Shown: piece by piece, positions 1-6,195 of the stretch
Layout of the letters: each line of letters begins with the position of its first letter
Position numbering within the stretch: the stretch's first letter is position 1
Assembly (NCBI GenBank): GCA_026986235.1
Contig: JALSOY010000178.1
Location: 1-10,027, forward strand
Reading direction: 5' to 3'
Length of the DNA stretch: 10,027 nt
Source of the DNA: Caldifarciminota bacterium
GTDB lineage: Bacteria; Hydrothermota; Hydrothermia; B15-G9; WFZT01
Made by a program: the position numbers and the translations under genes
Notes under the pieces: model-generated
Told to the model about the DNA's origin: nothing
What the model saw: only the letters and a program-made list of their open reading frames with translations
Databases searched by the model: none

Positions 1-108
1 GGCGATGTGGAGGATCTTCAGAACTCCGTAAACAAGGGTAAGACCGAGGGCAACGAGAGTGTAGATCCCTCCGGATGCAAGACCGTTTACTATTTGCTGG
101 AGAAGCAT
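1..108 (-). CDS. livH: Branched-chain amino acid ABC transporter permease LivH, N-terminal 36 residues (runs off left edge)
   Basis: The first 36 codons of an inner-membrane permease are present; the rest lies left of the window. The peptide starts MLLQQIVNGLASGGIYTLVA and continues into LGLTLVYGVLKILHIA. That is the characteristic first transmembrane segment of LivH, one of two permease subunits of the LIV-type ABC importer for branched-chain or related amino acids. The ATG at 108-106 fits the usual family start. No Shine-Dalgarno sequence precedes it: the bases just upstream are pyrimidine-rich, unlike most genes in this window. The gene lies 49 bases downstream of the livK-like binding-protein gene on the same strand, with a GC-rich hairpin between them, so it is probably the second gene of that operon. 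The family call is secure; substrate specificity cannot be judged from this fragment. Confidence 0.9.
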   Translation of the reverse strand, partial: MLLQQIVNGLASGGIYTLVALGLTLVYGVLKILHIA

Positions 109-123
109 GGTTGAAGGAAAAGG

Positions 124-154
124 GGGGGCGGGCCGAAGGCCCGCCCCCTTTTTT
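124..154. terminator. GC-rich hairpin between livK and livH, possible partial terminator
   Basis: GGGGGCGGGCC (124-134), loop GAA, and GGCCCGCCCCC (138-148) form a perfect 11-bp stem. On the plus strand it is followed by six T (149-154), a textbook intrinsic terminator shape. On the minus strand, the direction of the liv genes, it is followed by CC and only four T (121-118), so termination there should be weaker. The stem begins about 10 bases after the livK stop codon and ends 15 bases before the livH ATG. I infer a leaky terminator or 3'-end stabiliser that keeps binding-protein mRNA in excess over permease mRNA, as is common in ABC operons. Confidence 0.8.
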
Positions 155-157
155 AAA

Positions 158-1309
158 TCACCACGGTGGCGTTATTACATCAGGATCTGCTATCACACCA
201 TAATAGTGGAAACCACCGTTTTTCACAATCTGTACCTGTACAGGTTTCACCACCTCTCTTCCCTCAGTAAACCTGTAGAGAATTCCCGTAGCAAGGATCT
301 GATTCTCCATAGAAGCCAGCGCTTCGCGAATCTTCTCGGGCCTGGTGCTCCTCGCTTTCATGATAGCCCTCGCAAGGAGCATAACGGCATCATAGGAGGA
401 AGCACCCACCATATCCGGTTCCTCGTTATATCTGGCTTTGAATTTCTTTAAAAAGTTCCGGGTAATCGAGCTGAGGTCGTCTCTGTTCAGATTGGTAGTA
501 ATTATCACGCCTTCAGCAGCATCGCCGGCGAGCTCGAGAAACTTCGGGGAGTCGTAACCTTCTTCACCGAGTATCTGAATATTCCAGCCCATCTGCTTCA
601 CCTGTCTCGCAATCTGGGCAGCTTCGTTGTAATAGGCAGTTGCAATGAGGAGGTCGGGATTCTGGGACCTGGCAGCGGTGAGTAGCGGGGTGAAATCCTT
701 TTCACCTATAGAATAAGCCTTTTCGTAAACAATTTTTGCACCACCAAGCTGTCTGATACGGAGCTTAACACCCTCTGCGAGGGAGTGACCATAGTCATTA
801 TCAATTACAAGGAGCGCAATCCTTCTGGCCCTCAGGAATTTCAGCGCCACCTCACCCATCGCCTTACCCTCAACAGTTCCAAGAAATCCGTTACGGAATA
901 TGTAGTTGCCAGCCTTCGTTATCTCTGGATGTACAGCGTAGGCTGAGATCATGGGGATCTTGAACTGCTGAAATATAGGAGCCGCCGCTCTCGTAGGACC
1001 CGAATAAGATCCACTGACGGCAGCAACCACCCTGTCTTTTGTGACAAGTTTTCTTGCAATTGCCACTGCCTCTGATGATTTTACACGGTCGTCATAATTT
1101 ACAAGAACGACCTTTTTCCCGAGGAGACCTCCTTTTTCGTTTATCTCTTCAACGGCGAGTCTGGCACCACGCAGAGCGGAGAGACCGTCTGCCGCGGCAA
1201 ATCCCGTAAGGGGGGAGAAAAATCCTATCTTTATAACGCCATCTGCCGCGGAAACCTTCTTTGCAGACACAAAACCAAATACCAGCAACAGTGCAAGCAC
1301 TCTTCTCAT
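158..1309 (-). CDS. livK: Branched-chain amino acid ABC transporter substrate-binding protein (LivK/LivJ-like)
   Basis: Secreted solute-binding protein of about 383 residues that should capture branched-chain or similar amino acids in the periplasm and deliver them to the LivH-containing importer. Residues 1-21 form a signal peptide: MRR, a hydrophobic stretch, then a likely cut after VSA, leaving ADGVIKIGF. The mature part matches the type I periplasmic binding fold (Peripla_BP_6): IKIGFFSPLTG (26-36), ALRGARLAVEEIN (45-57), the SGSYSGPT ligand loop (99-106), IDNDYGHS (169-176) and SSYDAVMLLA (304-313). The frame is open further upstream to 1363, but that extension starts on the -35 box of a strong promoter. 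The ATG at 1309 has GGAGGT 8 bases before it and begins the signal peptide, so I chose it. It is the first gene of the liv operon. The ligand is inferred from livH linkage; such proteins may also bind other amino acids, amides or urea. Confidence 0.92.
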   Translation of the reverse strand: MRRVLALLLVFGFVSAKKVSAADGVIKIGFFSPLTGFAAADGLSALRGARLAVEEINEKGGLLGKKVVLVNYDDRVKSSEAVAIARKLVTKDRVVAAVSGSYSGPTRAAAPIFQQFKIPMISAYAVHPEITKAGNYIFRNGFLGTVEGKAMGEVALKFLRARRIALLVIDNDYGHSLAEGVKLRIRQLGGAKIVYEKAYSIGEKDFTPLLTAARSQNPDLLIATAYYNEAAQIARQVKQMGWNIQILGEEGYDSPKFLELAGDAAEGVIITTNLNRDDLSSITRNFLKKFKARYNEEPDMVGASSYDAVMLLARAIMKARSTRPEKIREALASMENQILATGILYRFTEGREVVKPVQVQIVKNGGFHYYGVIADPDVITPPW

Positions 1310-1334
1310 ACCCTTCACCTCCGTTTTGAAAGCT

Positions 1335-1363
1335 ATTTTATGTTTGCCCTCAAAATCTGTCAA
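1335..1363 (-). promoter_or_regulatory. Sigma70-type promoter of the liv operon
   Basis: Read on the minus strand, TTGACA (1363-1358) is followed by 17 bases and TAAAAT (1340-1335). That is a perfect -35 box and a five-of-six -10 box at ideal spacing. Transcription should start near 1328, giving a leader of about 20 bases that carries the GGAGGT ribosome site of the livK-like gene. I see no clear intrinsic terminator after mltD in the 87-base gap, so read-through from the upstream cluster may also contribute. Confidence 0.8.
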
Positions 1364-1396
1364 ATAACAAATATTCGAAAATTCAAAATTGTTAAA

Positions 1397-2944
1397 CTAT
1401 ATACCAGTGGGGATCTTTACAACCATACCCGGTTTGAGCTCCCGTGGATTTTTTATTCCGTTTATTCTCATTATGTCATCCATATCGACTTTGAACCTTT
1501 CGGATATAGCAAACAGGGTGTCTCCTCTTTTCACCCTGTACTTTAAAAAACCGGTTTTACCGGACATCTCTTCAGCCCTGTAAACGATGAGCATCTGTCC
1601 GGGTTTCAACCGTGAGCCCTTAAGACCATTCCACCTTTTGAGAGCTTTCACGCTAACACCGAACTTCCTTGAAATCCTCTTCAGACTGTCTCCCCTCTTG
1701 ACCCTGTACTTTACAACCCTGGTTGATCCATTTCTGTTCACTATCTTTATGTCAACATTTTCCGCAATGTAACGGGCGTAACCTGAGCTCATGGGTATGA
1801 CGAGGACCCTTCCCGGTTTCAATCTCCTGGGATTAGAGATCCTGTTGACCCTTGCAAGCATCCTTGAACTCACATGATACCTTCTGGCGATGGATATCAG
1901 GTTCTCTCCCCTCCTCACCCTGTGGTATGTTACGGTGTACCATCTGCTCCTGGGCGTACTCTCCATGGCGGAAACGAAGGCTTCCCCGGTTCCCTTCGGG
2001 ATTCGGAGGTAGTAGTTCCTGTAGTAAGGAGGTGCAAGCCCCCTCTTGAACTCGAGGTTCAGCCTTATCAACTCCCTGAGAGGCACGCCTGCCCATTTTG
2101 CAGCAACATCCAGGGAAACAGGATGAGGAACTCTCACAGAATCGTACACGAAAGGCTCAAACCTACGGGGTATCTTTATACCGTACCTCACAGGATCGCT
2201 GAGAATGGTCAGGACGGCGAAAAACTGTGGCACATAGTTACGGGTCTCCCTGGGCAATCTACGCCTGAGCTTCCAGAAGTTGTTCGTTCCATACCGTTTC
2301 ATCTTCCTTTTAAGCTTCCCCTCTCCGTAGTTATAGGCGGATAGGGCCAGGTCCCACTTTCCAAAAATTTTATAGAGTTCTTTGAGGTACCTGATGGCTG
2401 CATCAGTGGATTTAATGGGGTCTCTCCTCTGATCGATCCACCAGTTCACTTCAAGCCCGAACTTTCTTGCACTGCCCGGTATGAACTGCCATATACCCAC
2501 CGCACCGGCCCTGGAACGGGCAAGTGGTTTATATCCACTCTCTATAACGGGGAGATACGCAAGCTCTTCGGGTAAACCGGCCTTCCTGAGCTTCTTCTTA
2601 ATTATGGGTAAATATGGGGCACCTCTCTCCATAGATTTTTCAATCCAGCGACGACCGAATGGGTTTTGAGAATAATACTTTATCCACCTCGCTATTTCTC
2701 TTCTTCCGTCAGGAATCTTTATACCGAGCTTTTTCTCCTCCGTTTCTATGTAACTTTTCTCCACTGAGGAAAGTCTGGCGTTCTTTATCCTCTCAACCCC
2801 CGGGGCTGATACCTCGGGCAGGAGGGTGTCTGGTATCTCCACCGGCACAAGGTACGCCCCGTCCCTCGATCCATGGTAATAGGGAGTTATGGAACAGGAG
2901 GTGATAAAAATCGTCAGGAGTATGCCAGAGAGTTTTTTCAGCAT
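1397..2944 (-). CDS. mltD: MltD-like lytic murein transglycosylase with three LysM domains, probable lipoprotein
   Basis: A 515-residue cell-wall enzyme expected to cleave the MurNAc-GlcNAc bond of peptidoglycan, forming 1,6-anhydro ends. MLKK and a hydrophobic run end in FITSC with Cys17. This is an imperfect lipobox, so a lipoprotein anchor is likely but not certain. The SLT goose-lysozyme-like domain spans about 115-240: GLPEELAYLPVIESGY carries the catalytic Glu135 in the ESG motif, followed by AGAVGIWQFIPGSA (146-159) and LALSAYNYGEG (199-209), which are typical of family 1D (MltD). Three LysM peptidoglycan-binding repeats follow at about 340-384, 412-455 and 468-512, each with an R-GD/EN-L opening and a LKPG turn. 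It overlaps the adenosine-kinase gene by 7 bases and has only a weak ribosome site (AGGT), so translational coupling is likely. It is the last gene of its cluster. Confidence 0.93.
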   Translation of the reverse strand: MLKKLSGILLTIFITSCSITPYYHGSRDGAYLVPVEIPDTLLPEVSAPGVERIKNARLSSVEKSYIETEEKKLGIKIPDGRREIARWIKYYSQNPFGRRWIEKSMERGAPYLPIIKKKLRKAGLPEELAYLPVIESGYKPLARSRAGAVGIWQFIPGSARKFGLEVNWWIDQRRDPIKSTDAAIRYLKELYKIFGKWDLALSAYNYGEGKLKRKMKRYGTNNFWKLRRRLPRETRNYVPQFFAVLTILSDPVRYGIKIPRRFEPFVYDSVRVPHPVSLDVAAKWAGVPLRELIRLNLEFKRGLAPPYYRNYYLRIPKGTGEAFVSAMESTPRSRWYTVTYHRVRRGENLISIARRYHVSSRMLARVNRISNPRRLKPGRVLVIPMSSGYARYIAENVDIKIVNRNGSTRVVKYRVKRGDSLKRISRKFGVSVKALKRWNGLKGSRLKPGQMLIVYRAEEMSGKTGFLKYRVKRGDTLFAISERFKVDMDDIMRINGIKNPRELKPGMVVKIPTGI

Positions 2945-3420
2945 TTATAACCTATTTTGCGTAGAAAATCCTTCCTTCTGGTTATATCTTCTTCTCCTTC
3001 CACTCCGAGGGGAGGCTCACCGTCAACAACACCCAGAACACCTCTGCCCTGGTCCGTCTCAGCAACTACGACCTCAATGGGATTCGCTGACGCCGCAAAG
3101 ATGTTTACCACCTCATCCACATTTTTTATGGCTTTCATAACATTTATGGGGAAGGCATTGCGAAGGAGAATGATGAAGAAATGCCCTGCTCCTACATTCA
3201 GAGCATTCTTCCTGGCAAGTTCTGTAAGCTCGTCGTCGTTACCTGCCCACCTCACGAGTCTCGGGCCTGAGGCTTCATTGAAGGCAAGGCCAAACTTTAT
3301 ACCAGGAACACCGGTTATCAGCGCCTCATAAAGGTCTTCCACCGTTTTTATAAAATGTGATTGACCAAGGATTGCATTTGTATCCTCTGGCTTCTCTATT
3401 TTTACGATCTTAAGCTCCAT
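2938..3420 (-). CDS. Adenosine-specific kinase (COG1839 / PF04008 family)
   Basis: A 160-residue protein, full length for this small single-domain family. The family name comes from archaeal members reported to bind and phosphorylate adenosine; activity here is inferred. Conserved blocks are visible: GQSHFIKTVEDLYEAL (19-34), IKFGLAFNEASGPRLVR (41-57), NALNVGAGHFFII (72-84), FPINVMKAIKNV (90-101) and ETDQGRGVLGVVDG (121-134). No Walker A or ribokinase motif is present, as expected, since the family has its own fold. The ATG at 3420 has GGAGG (3433-3429) inside the last codons of panB. The gene starts 3 bases after panB ends and its stop overlaps the mltD start, so all three are probably co-transcribed. 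Family membership is very clear; the physiological substrate is less so, because few members have been studied. Confidence 0.92.
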   Translation of the reverse strand: MELKIVKIEKPEDTNAILGQSHFIKTVEDLYEALITGVPGIKFGLAFNEASGPRLVRWAGNDDELTELARKNALNVGAGHFFIILLRNAFPINVMKAIKNVDEVVNIFAASANPIEVVVAETDQGRGVLGVVDGEPPLGVEGEEDITRRKDFLRKIGYKC

Positions 3421-3423
3421 TTT

Positions 3424-4254
3424 TCAATCCTCCTGTGAGGTCTTTTTTTCAAGGTAAAAACAGTGCTCCGGGGCAGGAAACCTGCCGCTTTTAACATCTT
3501 CAATATACTCCCTGGTTGCAGAAAGAATTTCCTGACCGAGCTCCCTGTACCTTTTAACGAACCTGGGTTTTATGTCCTCAAAAATGCCAAGGTAGTCGTG
3601 AAAGACCAGAACCTGGCCATCTGTATGGGGACCTGCACCTATACCAATGGTAGGAATCTTCAGCATGTCAGTAATCTCTTTCGCAACTTCAACCGGAACA
3701 CTTTCAAGAACTATTGCAAAAACACCGGCATCTTCAAGTGCTTTTGCGTCCCTTCTAAGCCTATCTATGTCCTCCCCGGTTTTTCCCTGTACCCTGTAGC
3801 CGCCAAGAACATTGACGGATTGCGGGGTAAGACCTATGTGTCCCATAACAGGAATCCCTATACCAACGAGATCTTCAACGAGCCCGGCAACTCTCTCACC
3901 ACCTTCGAGTTTTACCGCATCTGCGCCACCCTCCTTAAGCATCAGTCCCGCATTGTAAATGGCATCATCCCTGCCCGTCTGGTATGAGAGAAAGGGCATA
4001 TCTGCTATCACCATCGCCCTCTCAACCCCCCGCCTGACAGCCTTCACATGGTACAACATCTCATCAACCGTGACCGGAAGAGTCGTTTCGTGCCCCTGAA
4101 TTACCATACCCAGGGAATCACCCACGAGAATTGCATCAATACCGGCGCGATCGAGTATCCTGGCTGAGGGATAATCGTAAGCGGTAAGCATCGTTATTTT
4201 CTCACCTTCCCGCTTCTTCTTCAAAAATGTACGAATTGTGACCTTTTTCACCAT
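3424..4254 (-). CDS. panB: 3-methyl-2-oxobutanoate hydroxymethyltransferase (ketopantoate hydroxymethyltransferase)
   Basis: Cytosolic enzyme that transfers a hydroxymethyl group from 5,10-methylene-tetrahydrofolate to 2-oxoisovalerate, giving ketopantoate, the first committed step to pantothenate and coenzyme A. The 276-residue product has the full (beta/alpha)8 barrel. Expected metal ligands are seen: Asp46 in VGDSLGM, Asp85 in IADMPF and Glu117 in KLEGG. The catalytic Glu184 lies in VLESVP. GHIGLTPQSVNVLGGY (138-153) and IGIGAGPHTDGQVLV (203-217) are PanB signatures, and FPAPEHCF is a normal C-terminal tail. The ATG at 4254 follows GGAGGT at suitable spacing and overlaps the preceding ETF-like gene by 7 bases. 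Its substrate is also the keto acid of valine, but linkage to the nearby liv operon is probably coincidental. No panC, panD or panE is in the window. Confidence 0.97.
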   Translation of the reverse strand: MVKKVTIRTFLKKKREGEKITMLTAYDYPSARILDRAGIDAILVGDSLGMVIQGHETTLPVTVDEMLYHVKAVRRGVERAMVIADMPFLSYQTGRDDAIYNAGLMLKEGGADAVKLEGGERVAGLVEDLVGIGIPVMGHIGLTPQSVNVLGGYRVQGKTGEDIDRLRRDAKALEDAGVFAIVLESVPVEVAKEITDMLKIPTIGIGAGPHTDGQVLVFHDYLGIFEDIKPRFVKRYRELGQEILSATREYIEDVKSGRFPAPEHCFYLEKKTSQED

Positions 4255-4829
4255 TCCCTTACCTCCAGTTCCTGAATTTCCTGCTCTTCGGGAGACTTCG
4301 CGTTATCCGTCCTGAGTGTTACAAACTGAACTCCCGCCCTTGTATTTTTGACGGTTTCCACGAGGAGACCACCGTATATCTTTCTTTTTACAATCACCTT
4401 TCGATCTTCAGGACTTATGGAGAGGTGCTCACCACCGCCGAGGTACCCCTCACCACTCTTCTGAGCGAGGTAAGGGAAGATGTCCTTTGCCAAACTTTTT
4501 ACACCACCTGCAAGAACCAGGGGTTTCTTCTCGTTAATAAACTTCTCAAGAAAGGATAGGGCTTCTTCCTGATTGGTGCACTTTTTCACATGGACTTCAG
4601 AAACAGGGTATTTTTTTATCCTCTGGATGTGATCTTCCCTGACATCACCTGCCAGTACCACGGATACCGGATGTCCTAACTCTTCTTTGAGCTCAAAGGC
4701 AAAGCCAAGCAGTTTCAACTGTTCATCCAGACTTTTATTTGAAACCAGATCAAATAGCACAAAAATTCCATAGTTTTCCTCTTCTTCAAGGCCCAAAAAT
4801 GCCTCCCAACCTCCAAGTTCCTGTTGCAT
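4248..4829 (-). CDS. Stand-alone ETF alpha N-terminal-domain protein, lacks the FAD-binding domain
   Basis: A 193-residue protein of uncertain role. Residues about 20-175 resemble the N-terminal alpha/beta domain of electron transfer flavoprotein alpha (EtfA/FixB): a nucleotide-type fold with SVVLAGD (56-62), KPLVLAGGVKSLAKDIFPYLA (102-122) and IYGGLLVETVKNTRAGVQFVTLRTD (151-175). The last block corresponds to the family's GG...A...RP...TVRPG segment. In ordinary EtfA, about 130 more residues follow and form the FAD-binding domain; here an acidic tail ends the protein at 193. No frameshifted remainder lies downstream, because panB starts inside its last codons. It has a good ribosome site (GGAGG at 4842-4838) and an open frame, so it looks like a maintained gene and not a relic. 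A weak promoter-like pair lies just upstream (TTGAAT at 4881-4876, GAAAAT at 4858-4853, 17 apart). No etfB partner is visible. The domain match is fairly sure; the function is unknown. Confidence 0.7.
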   Translation of the reverse strand: MQQELGGWEAFLGLEEEENYGIFVLFDLVSNKSLDEQLKLLGFAFELKEELGHPVSVVLAGDVREDHIQRIKKYPVSEVHVKKCTNQEEALSFLEKFINEKKPLVLAGGVKSLAKDIFPYLAQKSGEGYLGGGEHLSISPEDRKVIVKRKIYGGLLVETVKNTRAGVQFVTLRTDNAKSPEEQEIQELEVREW

Positions 4830-4881
4830 GACAACGCCTCCATTTTTATTTAATTTTCGCCCATCTCTCGTATTTATTCAA

Positions 4882-5931
4882 CTACCTCACAAAAAATGGG
4901 CGTGGAATGAAGGTGAGAACGAAAACTACGAAGGAAATAGCTCCCACGATAACCCTCTTCCTGTCGAGTTTGGATACCTCGTTGAGGGGTGCCGGGTGTC
5001 TTACTCCAAGAATCATTACAAGTATGGCCCATGTCCACCATCCCACCCAGAGAAAACCCATGACGGCAAGGGCCAGAAGAGAGACATAGGCGATTTTCCT
5101 GTGGTGTGCCCCGAAAAGTGCGTAGGATATGTGGCCTCCATCCAGCTGGCCTATGGGTATAAGGTTGAGCCCTGTCACGAAGAATCCTATCCACCCGGCA
5201 AAGGCCATGGGATGGAGAAAGAGGTCCTTTCCTTCAGGGACATGGATTCCGGCCAAATGGGAGAGAATCTTAAAAATCAGTGGTTCACCAAGAAAGAGTC
5301 CACCGGCCTGTGTGGCGGAGACCACGGTTGACAGTTTCAGACCCATGAAAGTCACGGGTATTGCCACTATAAAACCCGTTAATGGACCTGCGGCACCTAT
5401 GTCCAGGAGGGCCCTTCTTGAGGGAATTGGAGACTTTATTTTAATAAAGGCACCGAGGGTACCCACAAGGGGATGTGGAACAGGGATGAAATAGGGTAGA
5501 GTGGACCTCACACCATGAATTCGGGACAGAAGGTAATGACCCAGCTCGTGGCTACCAAGTATTGCAATCAAAGAGGCAGAAAAGGGGATTCCATAGACGA
5601 GGTTGAAAAGATTGCTGAAGGGGTTCTTTCCCGCGTGAAGAGTCCCCACAAATAGTGTAGAAATCACGGTAAGGAGGAACAGGACAAGATTTATCCAGTA
5701 ATTACCTTCACCAGTTTCAACACTTTTCCTTACGAACACCTCGTAATATCCCTCAGCATTCTTTCTTATGACGGCCATGTATCCGAGATTAATTAACTCT
5801 CTGGACAGATTTTCTGCCTCCTTATCGGGGTCGCCCCTGAAAACCCCCAGAAATATGATGCCATCACCTGTATCAAATTCTCTACTTGGGAGGAAGTATC
5901 TGTATAATGTGTCATAGGGGAAGAAATCCAT
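4882..5931 (-). CDS. Site-2 protease family (M50) intramembrane zinc metalloprotease
   Basis: A 349-residue multi-pass membrane protein predicted to cut substrates within the membrane. Zinc ligands are visible: HELGH at 128-132 (His128, His132, catalytic Glu129) in a hydrophobic segment, and NLIPIGQLDGGH at 256-267, where Asp264 should be the third ligand. A soluble N-terminal domain of about 70 residues precedes the first membrane helix (80-97). About six hydrophobic segments follow. No PDZ domain is inserted, so this is not a close RseP relative; the layout is nearer the EGY-like/S2P group of bacteria and plastids. The ATG at 5931 has no clear Shine-Dalgarno sequence. It is the first gene of the leftward cluster and diverges from dnaA; the ETF-like gene starts 52 bases after its stop. 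The substrate is unknown. The protease call is strong; the exact N-terminus is less certain. Confidence 0.9.
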   Translation of the reverse strand: MDFFPYDTLYRYFLPSREFDTGDGIIFLGVFRGDPDKEAENLSRELINLGYMAVIRKNAEGYYEVFVRKSVETGEGNYWINLVLFLLTVISTLFVGTLHAGKNPFSNLFNLVYGIPFSASLIAILGSHELGHYLLSRIHGVRSTLPYFIPVPHPLVGTLGAFIKIKSPIPSRRALLDIGAAGPLTGFIVAIPVTFMGLKLSTVVSATQAGGLFLGEPLIFKILSHLAGIHVPEGKDLFLHPMAFAGWIGFFVTGLNLIPIGQLDGGHISYALFGAHHRKIAYVSLLALAVMGFLWVGWWTWAILVMILGVRHPAPLNEVSKLDRKRVIVGAISFVVFVLTFIPRPFFVR

Positions 5932-5939
5932 GGTAAAAA

Positions 5940-5966
5940 ATTACACCGGTGGAGATAACATTTCAA
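5940..5966 (-). promoter_or_regulatory. Possible promoter for the protease-panB-mltD cluster
   Basis: On the minus strand TTGAAA (5966-5961) and TGTAAT (5945-5940) each match the sigma70 boxes at five of six positions, but are only 15 bases apart, which is short. Transcription from here would start almost at the ATG at 5931, giving a leaderless or nearly leaderless mRNA. This would fit the missing ribosome site, but it is speculative. Confidence 0.25.
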
Positions 5967-6042
5967 TCTTTGGGAGTGGGTTGACACCTGAGGACAGGGG
6001 TCTCACACAGATAAAGGACTTAACTGCTTTTAGAAGAGATTG

Positions 6043-6071
6043 TTGACATTATTACGGTGAGTGTTCACTAT
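6043..6071 (+). promoter_or_regulatory. Candidate dnaA promoter
   Basis: A perfect -35 box TTGACA (6043-6048) is followed after 17 bases by CACTAT (6066-6071), which matches TATAAT at only three positions; TATATG sits three bases further on. The predicted start lies about 115 bases upstream of dnaA. The -35 is convincing, the -10 is weak, and the flanking GGTGAG/CTCACC inverted repeat overlaps it. The other TTGACA at 5981 has no acceptable -10 at 16-18 bases. Confidence 0.35.
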
Positions 6072-6159
6072 ATGAGAGTAAATCTCACCCTGGAGATCGG
6101 AGGAATGTCAGAAATAATCAGGGTTTTTGTGAAGACGAGAGGGAGGGAGCCTGATCAGG

Positions 6160-6168
6160 TTTTCCACA
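6160..6168 (+). promoter_or_regulatory. DnaA box-like site in the dnaA leader
   Basis: TTTTCCACA differs from the consensus TTATCCACA at one base. It lies 12 bases upstream of the dnaA ribosome site and directly abuts the palindrome CCTGATCAGG. The same 9-mer occurs in the box cluster after dnaN (8917-8909). A site here could serve dnaA autoregulation or be part of the origin. A single near-consensus 9-mer is weak evidence alone; its position adds support. Confidence 0.5.
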
Positions 6169-6195
6169 CCCATGTTGAAAAAAGGAGGTTTGTTT

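Larger units (their letters stand above)
5932..6195. promoter_or_regulatory. Divergent intergenic region between the protease gene and dnaA
   Basis: These 264 bases contain no gene I accept. They hold a possible leftward promoter (5940-5966), two TTGACA hexamers on the plus strand (5981-5986 and 6043-6048), an inverted repeat GGTGAG (6056-6061) / CTCACC (6084-6089), a 10-bp palindrome CCTGATCAGG (6150-6159), a DnaA box-like site (6160-6168) and the strong dnaA ribosome site AAAGGAGGT (6181-6189). Transcription diverges here, as is common next to bacterial origins. Confidence 0.6.

Noticed and set aside
1310..1363. An 18-codon N-terminal extension of the livK-like gene beginning with TTG at 1363.
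   Set aside because: The TTG is the start of a perfect -35 box and the extension spans the promoter and ribosome site; the internal ATG at 1309 begins a normal signal peptide.
2680..2688. TTATCCACC in mltD, one mismatch from a DnaA box.
   Set aside because: Isolated, within codons for a conserved-looking protein segment and about 3.5 kb from the origin candidates; one such match is expected by chance.
3113..3121. TCATCCACA in the adenosine-kinase gene, one mismatch from a DnaA box.
   Set aside because: Single site with no neighbours or context.
4828..5494. Long open frames on the plus strand opposite the protease gene (167 and 121 codons).
   Set aside because: No ribosome sites, low-complexity compositions, and they lie fully antisense to a well-supported protease with all motifs in the other frame.
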